Of a DNA stretch of 64,000 bases, positions 37,130 to 49,149 are shown one piece after another; position 1 is the first letter of the stretch; each line of letters starts with the position of its first letter. Under the pieces are notes generated by a model that was given only the letters and a program-made list of their open reading frames with translations, was not told the DNA's origin and searched no databases. The translations under genes were made by a program, and so were the position numbers. The stretch comes from Sipunculus nudus (Eukaryota; Annelida; Sipuncula; Golfingiida; Sipunculidae): assembly GCA_026874595.1 (NCBI GenBank), contig CM049315.1, positions 66,473,916 through 66,537,915 of the forward strand, written 5' to 3'.

Positions 37130-39030
37130 GACAGGTGGTGCCACCAACATTGACTATTGCAGTGTATACGCCTGCTTATTTCAACAGAGGAATTTGATAC
37201 ATCAGCCTAAAATTGGGCATGTTTATACATATTGGGTAGCTTTATAGTGTACAAGACTGGTGGCGCCACCTACAATAATTTTTTCACAGTGTATGTCCCT
37301 GCTTATTTCACAGGAGGGGTTTGGCATATCAGTTTGACATTGGGCAGATTTATATATCTCTTCGTTGTATATAAGACTGGTGGTGCCAGCTACAATCATT
37401 GTATCCCCCCAAAACAGAGTTTTGCGGATACTATGTTTTCGGTCGGACGCCGACGCTGCCGCCATCGCCACATAGGTTTCCGGAGAATTCCTCCATAACC
37501 ACTGGGCAGAATTTTTTAAAATTCAGAATTATGATCGGTCACATGTGGACTGCTGCGCCCTCATTTTTGGTTGACCTTTGACCTTTCCTCTCTGCCCAGC
37601 GTCCATTGGTGCGTCTGTTTTCTAACATTAACCCACATATCTCGGGAACCGTTTGACCGATAAGGCTAAAGATTTTGCACCAATGTAACCCTTGGAAAGC
37701 TTTATAACATACACTAAAAATGGTGGCGCCACCTGCAACCATTTTTGCACAGCCTCCATCTGTTCATCTGCCTTGGGATAATAACACTCATATCTCAGCT
37801 CGGTTTGATTTATCCACCTGAAATTTTGCAGGTTTATACATCCTTGACAGCTTTCTTGTTATATGACAGGTGGCGCCACCTACATTCAAATTTACGCTGC
37901 AGACATCCAAGCTCATATCTCAGGAACCATTTGACCGATTGGCCAAAAATTTTGCATGTTTATAGATCTCACATAGCTCTTTATCACACACGAAACTGGT
38001 GGCGCCACCTGCATTCATTTTTTCACAGCATCCGTCTGTTTGTTTGCCGTGAGATAAAATCACTCATATCTCGGCAGTGGTTCGACATATCTGCCTGAAA
38101 ATTTGCAGGTTTATACATCTTGGATAGCTTTCTTGATTTTGTAGCAGGTAGTGCCACCTACATTTATGTATACGCTGCAGACATTCAGGGTTATATCTCA
38201 GGACATGTTTGACATATCCCCCTGAAATTTTGCATGTGTATAGATCTCACATAGCTCTTAATCATACACAAAATAGGTGGTGCCACCTGCCACCATTTTT
38301 GCACAGCGTCCGTCTGTTTGTCTGCCGTGAGTTAAAATTTCTCATATCTCAGTAGTGGTTTGACTTATCTGCCTTAAATTTTGCATGTTTATACATCTTG
38401 GACAGCTTTCTCGATTTTTTGGTAGGTGCATGCACCACCTATATTTATGTATAAGCTGCAGACATTCAGGCTTATATCTCAGGACTGATTTGACATATCC
38501 CCCTGAAATTTTGCATGTGTATAGATCTCACATAACTTTTAATCATACACAATATTGGTGGCGCCACCTGAAATCATTTTTGCACAGCGTCCGTTTTTTC
38601 ATCTGCCTTGGGCTAAAATCACTCACATCTCAGTATGGTTTGACTTATCTGCCTTAAATTTTGCAGGTTTATACATCTTGGATAGCTTTCTCGATTTTGT
38701 GGCAGGTGGCGCCACCTGTATTTATGTATACGCTGCCCACATTCAGGCTTATATATCAGGACTGGTTTGACATATCCACCTGAAATTTTGCATCTGTATA
38801 GATCTCACATATTTCTTAATCATACACAAAATTGGTGGCGCCACCTTCCACTATTTTTGCACAGTGTCCATCTATTTATCTGCCGTGGGCTAAAATCACT
38901 CATATCTCAGTAGTGGTTTGACTTATCTGCCTAAAATTTTGCATGTTTATACATCTTGGACAGCTTTCTGGATTTTGTGGTAGGTGGCGCAACCTACCTA
39001 CACATTTCGGCTGCAGACATCCAGGCTATA
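37130..39030. repeat. Dimeric satellite centred on GGTGGCGCCACC
   Basis: The 12-bp palindrome or a close variant starts at 37134, 37259, 37379, 37722, 37869, 37998, 38147, 38276, 38425, 38557, 38705, 38834 and 38983. From 37722 the spacing alternates 147/129/149/129/149/132/148/129/149, so the real unit is a dimer of about 278 bp. Sub-monomer A carries gtatacgctgcagacattcagg, sub-monomer B carries tttgcacagcgtccgtctgt. A lone, diverged A-type monomer is at 41027-41150. No coding potential is seen; ORFs follow the repeat. Confidence 0.9.
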
Positions 39031-39220
39031 ATGCAACACACCTCACTCTATTTCCCCTTGCCACTCAATCCATGCCTCACTTCACCTTTCCCACTCTGAT
39101 TTTGGAGGATACACGTAGTCGCTTGTTGACTACCCATATTCAAGTTTTTGTGTTGTGTGCACCCATGTCAGAATTGCAGCAGTGATGTTTGTTTAATTGT
39201 TTCTTGTTCTAAGTGTTTAG

Positions 39221-39295
39221 TACGCTCCCGAGGCAGCGGAAATCTTGCGCTTCTAGGTAGTAGCCCTATAGGTAAAGCGCTGTGTAAAGAGCGTA
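39221..39295 (+). mobile_element. 75-bp miniature element, same family as 4154-4837
   Basis: TACGCTC...GAGCGTA ends, with the 9-bp direct repeat agtgtttag on each side (39212-39220 and 39296-39304). It consists almost only of the two terminal blocks of the 684-bp element joined by about 15 bp. It is therefore an extreme internal-deletion derivative that nonetheless has a clean target duplication. Confidence 0.8.
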
Positions 39296-39310
39296 AGTGT
39301 TTAGTACTTA

Positions 39311-39425
39311 CATTGTTCATATACATGTTACACATGTTCTTGAAAAGTAATGGTCCGGCATTGAAGCATTATATCTGGTGTAATCTCATTGCACAGGTTC
39401 GCATTAGGCCTGTAGGCCTTGTTTA
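39311..39425 (+). repeat. Interspersed repeat R1, copy 2
   Basis: Same orientation as 1445-1555, moderately diverged. Shared blocks include cttgaaaagtaatggtc and ttcgcattaggcctgtaggc. Confidence 0.6.
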
Positions 39426-39839
39426 TAATTCAGCTCTTTTATCCGGCCAAATTAGTCCACAACCTGTAATCACGATGCACGGATAATACACTCGCACAGC
39501 GACAGTCCACCGAGCCACAAATCTTGAAAGCGAGAGCCCTCAAAAGTCCGGACCAGCCAACATCGACCGGAACCGGAAGTCTTGGTAACTGTAGGGTTAG
39601 GAATTAGGGGTTAGGATCATATGGTCCCGGATATATCGAACAAGAAACAAAACCTGTCGCCTTATGCCTTCCAGGAAAACTGTATAACAAAATGTTATGT
39701 CATGATACTATATTTTTTACGCTAATATGAACCTCTTGTATTAACATAAAGACAACATTAAGCCGTTTTTACAATGAGGTATACACATTTAGAGTAATAC
39801 CCTATGCATGTATATGTGACCTGTACATGCACAGCGGGT

Positions 39840-39974
39840 TTTCGCCTTGTGAAGCAGGGGCATTGCCCGGGGGGGGGGGCCGCAGGGGGCCATGCCCCCC
39901 CCCCCCCCGGTCGCATCCAGTCCTCGCCGTTCTTTCGGAATTTGACTTAAGCTAATACTTATAATACTTAGCTA

Positions 39975-40029
<55 letters not shown>

Positions 40030-40100
40030 TTAAATGGCCTTTGCTATCAGTGGCGGATCCGGAGGGGGCGCCTTCGGCGCTGCCCCCTCCTGAGCTGCAA
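39840..40100. repeat. GC hairpins and (TA)n tract
   Basis: 39866-39912 holds a G11 run, gccgcagggggccatg, and a C14 run that can pair with each other. 39977-40026 is a (TA)n microsatellite. 40058-40090 is a near-perfect hairpin, ggagggggcgcc...ggcgctgccccctcc, preceded by cagtggcggatcc. These look like termini of a GC-ended DNA element, but the partner end was not resolved. Confidence 0.55.
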
Positions 40101-40248
40101 TATCTCTCCTTTCATCTAATTTCCCAATTTCCGTGATTAATTATCGTTTTTTATATTTCTTTTTATTAATTAGCAATTAGATTTTATCAAAGTTATCTGC
40201 AGTTTATTACTTTCAAATTCATTAGTTGAGGATGAGGATATTAATAAA

Positions 40249-40392
40249 CAGCTGCAGAACAACTGCAGAGCACGAGACCCTGGTTGGGGTCGACCGTGAA
40301 CAATCTCACAGCTCCTCTGGTGATATCGGTACTCGAACTCGCGATCTGTGCTCATAGGAGTCTTGTGTACTGTCGAGACCACGGACACCGAT
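40249..40392 (-). mobile_element. tRNA-derived SINE (second family member)
   Basis: On the minus strand a tRNA-like head (gtggtctcgacagtac) precedes a B box GAGTTCGAGTACC (about 40327-40342), followed by a core TGAGATTGTTCACGGTCG that matches the core of the SINE at 33 kb. The A box is degenerate. The tail is not clear. Confidence 0.65.
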
Positions 40393-40429
40393 AAAATGCA
40401 AAGTTTAAGGCCAAAAAAATAAATAATAA

Positions 40430-40705
40430 AAGGTATGGTTCTCAGGCAACGCCCGCGTCAATTTTTACTCCCAGCATCAAAATGTTTAATTTTAATTTTT
40501 ATCTTTCAAGAAGATAAAATAATACAATTTTGATAAGATTTCCTTTGTTATGTTGTCCTTTTACCTGTTTAGCAAACATTTCTGTTATTTTCAAGCTTTT
40601 GCCTTATCATATGACATTTTTGTCAAAACATACAAAAAAGGTAAAAAATAAAATATCGCCTGGCCGTGCTGATTTCTGGAAAAAGGTGCCTGAGAACCAA
40701 ACCTT
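40430..40705 (+). mobile_element. MITE with AAGGTNTGGTTCTCAGGCA ends
   Basis: About 276 bp whose ends are inverted repeats over 19 bp with one mismatch (AAGGTATGGTTCTCAGGCA and the complement of AAGGTTTGGTTCTCAGGCA). No clear target duplication and no transposase. Superfamily unassigned. Confidence 0.65.
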
Positions 40706-41159
40706 ATTTTTTGCCATAACATAAGACTTCAACATATCAGTTTTTTCACTCCGAGCATTACATTTAAAAGATTATGCAAGTTATAAGCGTAAATGCGCCT
40801 TCGCGCCATTGACTTTAAAATGTAAACGATTGAAATTTTATATACTAATTCTGAAGAAATATAAATAGTATAGTAAATATTGAACCTCCCTACAGTTTGA
40901 CTACATAACGGAAAGACATAGGGGAACAGTTTTTCAGGAACAGGAAATCCTCTTTTTTTGGTGAAAATTGCCTCAAAACGTCCTCTTTACATTGCATATT
41001 AAAAAAAAATTCCCAATATGGGTGGGGGATACCTGGATAGCTTTCTTGATCTTATGATAGGTGGCGCCACCTATATTTACGCTCAGGCTGCAGACATACA
41101 GGCTTATATCTCAAGACTGGTATGACATATCCTTTTGAAATTTTGGATTGAACATAAAC

Positions 41160-42100
41160 CGATATATTCATGACAGCACTGGTCGGGGAACATATGCACC
41201 AATGAACCTGGGAATATGGGCCAATAAGAGAATGAAAACATGGGTTGCGGAGTACCCCACATTAAGGACCGTCAACATGGCGGAGGCCTGCATTCCTAGG
41301 GTATTATTATTTTTACTTCTTTAATGTTATTGTCAATTCAGATTGGCAAATAGAAATTTCTGAACAGTTTAAGTTCAGCCATCCAATATTTTGCAACGGA
41401 CCATAAACCTAAAAAAAAGTATCCTTCATTCAGCCCTGTATCGCTCTAATATGCAAAGTTTTAAATAAATCAGGGCATCCCTTCTTTACAATACCAATGT
41501 AAAAATTGTTTTAAAAATGGTTTAGAATGGTCTACTATGAGTAACATTCATATATTTTAGTATTCACATCTATTAAATAAATTCTCAATGGGTAGCATAG
41601 ATTGACTTAGATTTTCCAAACATATATAGACCTTTAGTCCAGAGGTTAAGCTCCTATATTAAGAAGTATTTTGCTAAAAGTAAAAGAGCATGAAAGTTGG
41701 CAGGAGTGTTCTTTGGAGCTTTTCAGATATGCCTTAGGCCAAGCTGAAAAAAATATGATATTGGCCAAAATCTAGGATGGTCGCCCGATTGAAAAATGTC
41801 AATTACTAATGTTAAAATGTCCCTAGAAAGGATTGGAAGTACTCTATTTCTATGTTTGGGGGGCTGATAAATGCAATGTTAGAGGTTCAAACCTCTCCAA
41901 GCACTCTTAAGCTGTTTTTAAATAAAGATTTTTTTTTTGTAAAATTGACATTTGTTCACCGGTTAAAAAGCATATTAAGAATGATGCAAAAAATGAAAGA
42001 AGAATTAAACTTGGCATTACAGTTTACCACACCAAACTAAATTTTTACAGATATGGAGCCAAATGAAATTCACCCTATCTTGGTCATAATCCAAGTTTTC
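41160..42100. other. No gene recognised
   Basis: 41170-41310 is open in one frame, with a methionine-rich, repeat-free translation, but no splice signals or familiar motif support an exon. The remainder is AT-rich. Confidence 0.4.
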
Positions 42101-43420
42101 TGCAAGCATGTTGGTCAGTTGCGTATGCATGTTTGTTTGTCACGATGTTTGTCAGTAATCTGCTGGCCACAATTATGCAGTCATCGCTTTTCAACTTTTA
42201 CAGTTGATAGAAAATCATAAGTTCTGAAAGCCTATCGTTTTCGGTCATTATAGGTCAAAGACCAAGGTCATCGAAAAACGTCGAAATTTTATTTTCATCA
42301 AGACTTTGTCAATATTGGTCCTATCTTTACAAACCGAGGTTCATTTTCTTCCCCTGCGTCTTCTTTATATCATGGTCTAGTCATCTTGTCTCAACCTTGT
42401 GTCGCTTTGTCAGTATGTCTGTCAGTTTTCCTCAATTTCGCCTTCTTGCCGGTTCTTGTGTCTTACATATAGCATTCTACACCCTACAGTTTTTGAAGAA
42501 ATCCTTTGAAACTGAACAGCATATATGTCTTGCACTAATGTCTCAATAGTGATTCTTCTTTTTTGGAAAATATTCGCTAGGGGACGCTGCACTCGAAACA
42601 CTACGACATCATTTTTGGCCATATCTCCAAAATTATAAATCTGAATTACATAAAATGTAACTTATTTTCTATCTCTGCGTCTTCTTCATAATTTGGTCAA
42701 GTCATCTGGTCTCACCTTTGTGTCACTTTGTCAGTATGTCTGTCTGTCTGTCAATTGTTCTAAATTTCGCCTGCTTTCTGGTTCTTGCGTCTTACATGTA
42801 GCATACTAGAGGCCATAGTTTTGCAGGAATCCTTTTGAAACTGCTACACCTTATGTCAAACACTGATATCTCGAAGGTAATTTTTTTTTATTTTTCGGAT
42901 ATAGTCGCTAGGGGGCGCTGTAATCAAACCACTACAACATATCATTTTTTGCCATATCTCCAAAATTCTACACTTTAATTACATATATTATAGCTTATAT
43001 TCTTCCTCTCGGTCTTCTTCATAACTTGGTCAAGTCATCTGGTTTCAACGTTATGTCATTTTGTCTGTATGTTTGCCTGTTAAAACACATCAAAATGTTT
43101 TTCCTCTTAACTTTGTGAATTCTTGTCCTATTCTCCACAAACTTTGGCTCATTTTTTTCACCTTTGTCTTCTGCAAAACTAAGTCTAGTCAACTACCTTA
43201 ACTTTGTGTCACTTTGTCAGTATGTCTGCCTGTCTGTCAGCTGTCCTCAAACTCGCCTGCTTGTTGTTTCTTGCGTATAACATATAGCATTCTACGGGCC
43301 ACAGTTCAGCAGGAATCATTCTGTAATTTACATATATTGTATATCGGAACGATTTCAGGGAGCTGTGTATTTTTAAATAGGTCAAAGTTCAAGGTCAAGG
43401 TCATAAAATCATTAACTGTA
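42100..43420. repeat. ~320-bp degenerate tandem repeat with GGGGCGCTG word
   Basis: The phrase gtc.ctttgtcagtatgtctg occurs at about 42401, 42720 and 43207, followed each time by tcgcct.cttg..gttcttg.gt and a acatatagcattcta-type word. A cgctaggggacgctg/cgctagggggcgctg word occurs at 42576 and 42908. The first two units are about 319 bp apart. The tract ends in caaagttcaaggtcaaggtca (43382-43402). Confidence 0.7.
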
Positions 43421-43784
43421 CCTCATTGCCCTCACTTACTTTGATCCTTGTATAACTGTTTGTCTGAATTTCGACAAGCGCTTGACTTCTGCTCGTCTTG
43501 TTTAGCAGACCATTCAATGGGTTGCCATAGGGTTCTAGAAGAGCATTCGGGGGATTAGTTACTGTGTAAGGGTTTAGCATATCATTCTCTGAATGAACGC
43601 CCCGGTGACTAATCAACAACATACGTCAGTGGCTGGGATCGTGGGACTGTCACAGCAACTTTTGAATGATGAATCCGTCACTGATGAAGCTCCGTTGGGT
43701 GAACAGTTGCGATCATATAGTGTTGAAGCTTTGTGTTTTCGTTAATTCACCGGTTAAATAGAAACTTAATCAATAGATCAATAA

Positions 43785-44912
43785 ATGTCGACGCGAACTT
43801 TTCGAAAAAACCTTGGGCATGAAGAGGGATCACTTGTCAAAGGACAGCACCCGAGGTCAGTGTGGGGAGTCCCGTTAGAGGTAAAACTGGCTAGGGACTG
43901 CTATTCGTTGGTGATATTTCTTAAAGGGGGCCTCTGAAAGATTTCCTTAGTGTTAAATCAAGACGCACTGAAAGCCTTGCTACACCCAACTGAATGGTCG
44001 AATTACAATTTAATGTTTCAAGACAACACTGCCATTTCTGTAGAGTCTATGATAGATTTGTTCATGGAAGGGCAAAACGTTTACATGACTAAAATAAAAA
44101 TCTTGACAAGTGAACTAAAATATAACAGAAAAAATTTCGAGGGCAGGATTGACGGTATTGTTAAACAATTTCAAGAGCACGTCCAGAAAACTATGAAAAT
44201 TAGAGCTGAGATAGACGAGGTCTGAAGGAGTATAAAGTCTGATATAGCAAATAGTTGCAGAGCATTCGGTACAGTTTGCATCGCTGAAAGCCGAGTTGAT
44301 GCACTCAGCAGAAAAGCTGAGAAGTATAAAGATCTTGTAGTGAAACTTAATCGAAGAAGACTATAAGAAGATTAAGTCAGAAAACAAAAGGCAAAACAAT
44401 CATTAGATTATTGGAGAGCAGTCTGTCTGATGCCTTGTGTAAAAACGAATCTTTGGCAAGATCTATCACAACTCTAGACATTGTCGTCGGATAGATCATA
44501 CCGTCAAACACACACACACACACACACAAAACACACTGTTTAGCGAGGTTGTTCGTTCTCATTCGCCAGCGCCCGTGACACCCACTGGAGGCAGTCCAGC
44601 AGATCAGGTTAGAGATGCCAGTTGGAACAAACTTACCTTGTGAACACACTTTCAACAAAGGAAACTGTACAGTTAAACGATAACGAGATATTACGGTCTT
44701 CGAACCCTGTTCGTTCGAAGAGAACTCCTCGATCTGCCTCAGACTGTTCCTAACATAGAGTTTCATGTATCGACGAGCGTTTTAAGGCAACCAGTCCGGT
44801 GTGTGACCTGACGCCGGAAACAAACTCAGTTCAGCATGTCATGGACGACCAATCTTCGTGGAAATCTCTCGATGCACTATCGGTACCTGAATCAACAACT
44901 GTTAATCAGATA
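43785..44912 (+). pseudogene. LINE-type ORF1 fossil, 5' portion
   Basis: Broken coding sequence. ATG 43785 opens MSTRTFRKNLGHEEG. A longer frame (43950-44222) is helical and charged (LTSELKYNRKNFEGRIDGIV, VQKTMKIRAEIDEV), consistent with a coiled coil. It continues past a stop as SRVDALSRKAEKYKDLVVKL (about 44290) and, in other frames, to STTVNQI at 44895-44912. A (CA)n run (44509-44528) interrupts it. Together with 52610-53220 it reads like the ORF1 and endonuclease of one non-LTR retrotransposon. Identity as ORF1 is inferred from position and composition, not from a signature motif. Confidence 0.5.
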
Positions 44913-45039
44913 GTGTAGACGGGTATTAATTTCCGTAGGAATTTGATGCCCAAATTGCTAAAATGACTGATTTAGCATAAACAGGATATGAACTAATGAA
45001 AAATGTTAGGTAACAAATTTTCAGATCCCTCTAACACCG

Positions 45040-45470
45040 AAAATCCAAGATGGCCGCCTTCAGCCATGAAAAATATTGAGTTTTGGGGATAAAGTGTACT
45101 TGCACGTGTGACAGATCAACGTTTTCTAAGGATTTGAATAAGATAGTGCTTGCTTTCAATTTATTTGCACTTAAAGTGATTAATGAATGCAGGTTATAAT
45201 TTTTTTATGAACCCTATGACCCCAAGGAATCCAAGATGGCCGCCACTGCAGTCTTAACATAGAGATAATGCTATTTTACTGTAGCTGTCGCTTAAAACTT
45301 AATGATATTGGATCAATTAATACGTTTTTGAATGTGTTCTGTGGATTGCGACTAAAAAGAGTTTTTATGAGCCCTGTAACCCCAGGGAATCCAAAAGGGC
45401 GAGATAAAGATAAAATAATGCTGTCGCATAAAACGTAATGATATATGATTATTAGATCGATTTGTACTTT
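45040..45470. repeat. Subterminal repeats with ATCCAAGATGGCCGCC
   Basis: Three diverged copies of an approximately 165-bp unit: aatccaagatggccgcc at 45046, 45230 and a degraded gaatccaaaagggcg at 45387, each followed by cgctt/gcataaaac.taatgata words. A complementary copy lies at 52446-52460 by the other end of the element. Confidence 0.65.
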
Positions 45471-46145
45471 TTTATTGTGTTATGTTTATATCGGAAGCTC
45501 ACAGAGGAAGCTCACAGAGGGTAGGCAAGGTCAAAGTCAAATGCATGTATACAAATATTTTAAAGCATAAAAAAATCTTGGGCACTACAGTGTCATATGT
45601 TTTGTGATATGGTGATCACAAGGAAACAGACCTTTTGAAATTGATGCTCGTGGTCTCTTTTTTTATATTGCTGATTCTCTCATAGTATTACTACATGGTC
45701 TAGGTGCCTACCATATTAAAACAAAACAAATATTTAGAATCAACTTGTGCACATGTGGTTATATGGAAGATTCCATGATTCTTAAAGCCTTGTTGGTGGT
45801 CTTGATAAAGAAATATTCATGTCATATTAAACTATTCCAAGAACCTTGTAGAACAGGGGGATCAGTAGAAACCGTTGTCTGGACATTTTATATTTCTATA
45901 TAATTTATCTCAATATGAGCGGAAACAGGTCTAATTGTTAGGAGTTATAGATAAGGTACTTCCAAAAGTTAAAAAATACAACAAAGCACAAAAATCTAAT
46001 CAGCCATATTTGATCAACAGAAAAGAAGGCACATCTGCTTATGTAAAATGGCATATGAGTACGCATTATTCCTGAAGGAATGTTTGCACATTACGGGAAT
46101 ACAAATATCTCAACGGTACACTTGTTGGATAAAATGGACCACGGA

Positions 46146-46560
46146 TGGAAACTGGTTTTTTTTATAATTTTTTTTGGAGGTAGCCGCCTCCATTTTTAAT
46201 GCAAACTTTACTACATATATGTACATCTGAAGATTTCCATTCCGGTTTGGGACTACATGACAGAGCAGTATGACATGCTTCTTCTTTAATTTTATATCCA
46301 AGCCCAAATGACTACTGCACCTGCGGGTCCTGTGTTCGTAATCAACCCCATTGCTGGGCTATACCACCGAGGATCCCCCGAAATACGCACTCGTTTGTGA
46401 GTGAAACACGGCCGTTGGGCACGACCTTCCCATTACGCCTGGATGGAATCACTGTCGAGTGTGCATCAACCAGGGGATGCAAATGCCATAATAATGTAAA
46501 CCATCTGTTATCAGTGGTGAAAACTGCCCCTTCCCCCGGCCCGTTGAGCGCTCGCACCTT
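46146..46560 (-). repeat. SINE-body homologue (copy 2 of the 3' domain)
   Basis: Matches the distal half of the SINE at 32590-32880: cctgcgg..cctg.gt, caccgagga.ccc, cgcactcgtttgtgagtgaaa and ttggaggtagccgcctcc. On the minus strand it ends ggaggcggctacctcc plus A8, a perfect hairpin before an A tail. No tRNA head was found, so it is a truncated copy or a member of the partner LINE family. Confidence 0.65.
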
Positions 46561-46699
46561 TTATGTTATTTTTTACTTTTTCCATTTATTGGTGATTATT
46601 TATGTTTTCAGATTTCATTTTTATTTACCCAGCAATTAAATTATTAATTGACGTATGTGTGATTTGCTCCGTTAACATAACATCTAATATTTGTATACT

Positions 46700-46830
46700 T
46701 AGGAAGGGGGTCTTTCCTTAATTGCATCCTGCGTGGTCATTACACCAGGGTATAGATCCCCAAATTGCACTCGTGTTGTAGTGAGGCACAGCCTTCCCGT
46801 TAATCTGCAGGGCGCCCAGTCTGAGTTGGT
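46700..46830 (-). repeat. SINE-body homologue (copy 3)
   Basis: A shorter, more diverged version of the same domain: tgcgtggtcattacaccag, gatccccaaattgcactcgtg, agtgaggcacagccttccc. It lies directly beyond copy 2 with the same orientation. Confidence 0.55.
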
Positions 46831-47046
46831 GTCGGCTGTTACTCTTACATATGCTCTGCCTAGACTGCAGAAGTCATTAAATTTGCAAAGTTTAACATAG
46901 ATTAAAATCAATTATTTGACCTCGAAAATTAAATTTATGTGTTGATATTTTGTGAGTGATTAACTTGGTTGCGCATTTCCACCGATCAATCAACATGTAA
47001 CATACAACTGAATGTATGGACCGTACAGTTTATAACCTTATTTTTA

Positions 47047-47049
<3 letters not shown>

Positions 47050-47091
<42 letters not shown>
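47050..47091. repeat. (TA)n microsatellite
   Basis: A pure TA run of about 40 bp. Confidence 0.95.
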
Positions 47092-47095
<4 letters not shown>

Positions 47096-49140
47096 GCTAA
47101 GCCCCACGAAGGTTTAACCATATTATCCAAAGACATTTGATGGAATAATAGTTGTGGAGCAGAAACCCATATGTTTTTTTATGTGAATAATGCCTCAAAA
47201 TATACCTCTTTAAATTGCATATTTAAAACTTTCTTTCAATACAGGAGGCATTATATATATCAAGGTTTTCATATCGTGGGCACAGAGAAACACTGGGGAG
47301 GAAACGTTTTAGAAATTTATCATGCGATTAGACTACAGGTGTTCTGATTAATGTATTGACAATTGATTTCAACATATTTTTTTTTAATTTCAATGTCTTT
47401 AATCCCCCGATATTACCAACGATATTACCAACATATATAATGGGTATGTAATAAAGAGTGTGATCATGCAGTAGAGTGGTTCCAAATTAAGGAATGAACC
47501 TTTACCAGAGATCTTCCATTGTTTCTCGAATTCAAGAAGAGCGGCGCAGATTGCCCAATTTAACACTAAATTTCTTGCACAGCATCATCGGCCTCCGTAG
47601 CTGCATGGTCAACGGTTTCACCAAATAATTTATAAGTAATAGGACAGTAGCAGAAAAACGAGTATTTCCGATGTTCCCACGCACTGACTGTCTTTCAGGC
47701 ATTGCTGTGCCTTAGGATTTACATTTAATACATAATTTCAACCACGTTCAAGATAAATCCATTGTGCCGTTACCTACATACATATATATATGGTCATTTG
47801 AAACAGTTATTCTTAAATTATATATTCCACTGCCCATCTCAATATCATTCGAATACGTTCTAAGCGTATCTTATAACCATCTGCTGTGGCATTCTGGTTT
47901 TCCTATGCACGCCTCATATTCTGGTCGATGCAGAACTGATAGTACTTTTTTTTATTATCATCCGTGGAAGTGGCATCTAAATCTTGAAGTGCTTGGTCCC
48001 GATTACCCGACATTATGCTACGGGGTTCTTAAAGATACATGTATTTGAATTCGTCAGATGCCATTTACATGTACACACTTATCATTTTTACTGACCGCAC
48101 TAGTATGACCCTGTGCACGTGCAGATGTGTTGTGTCCTTTCGTTGGCCACCCTTCTTTTGACAGGGCAGCATATTTTTCTGTTTAACTCTTTTAATCTTT
48201 TTGTGACAATTACAATTATAGCTTAACTATTCCCGCCCATATTCAGGTAAACTCCAAAGATATTCAGACAAAGGGCTTCTACTGAAGCCCCTCGAAGTGT
48301 ACCAGGCGTCTAGAATAGTTAAATCAGGATCAACAAGGCTGTTTTAATCTTTCTTTTTTTTACTAACCATACAAATTGGTTTCAAAATGTTTTTTTCGCA
48401 TTAATACTGTTGACGATTAATACTAAGCAATAAAGCAGCAGAGAATCAGTAGTATGTGAAATATGTAACACGTACATCAATATCATGTTTAAAGGGGTCC
48501 AATCACCTATATGACCTTTATAAACTTAAGGTAATTCCTTGGAGATTTTAAACAAAATAGTCCAGAAAACGCACACAGGCTGCTTGTTTTGTTTATATCA
48601 TCGTATTTATAATATGTGGTGGTCCGCCAAAATAAAACAACAATTTAACAATGGCATCAGACAGCAAGTCACATAGCCGAGAGTATTGCAAATGGCGTTT
48701 TGCAACAAATAACCTTTCTGCCCCTGCATATATGCCACATACCATGTTAGGTTACATATTTCCCCTTTTGTCATCACTGCTGTGTTTACATACAAGTTGT
48801 TGATCAGCAAATTCATACATCCTTTACAGAGGTATTATTAGAATTAAAAAAACAGAATTAGCTTTAGATCATTAATTTATTCACAGAGAAGCCAGAAATC
48901 CCAACATCTCTTTAAAAAAGGAGGTGAATGGGCACCTTTAAGGTCCATTTGAAACCATATGACAGTATTTTAGTGTTATGTATTTTAATATCGTCCCTAT
49001 GATATCTTATTCTGCCAAGACAATTATTAATACTGTTGACTATTTGAAAACTGTTTTTCATAATATATGACAGCGTAGTACCCAAGATGTCAAATGTTAT
49101 TCTTAAGATTAAAGGTTGGTAAATAAGTTTGACCTTGACC
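47092..49140. other. No gene recognised
   Basis: AT-rich and without repeat structure that I can name. The 94-codon frame at 47764-48045 lacks motifs and is probably chance. Confidence 0.45.
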
Positions 49141-49149
49141 TTGAATACC

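Noticed and set aside
37130-39030. Six or more ORFs of 60-117 codons
   Set aside because: They follow the satellite period and change frame with each monomer; no independent coding signal.
41165-41330. Open plus-strand frame with a sensible-looking peptide
   Set aside because: No splice signals or recognisable domain; length is within chance.
44505-44530. Possible CRISPR-like or regulatory array
   Set aside because: It is a plain (CA)n microsatellite. No spaced direct repeats of CRISPR type exist in the window.
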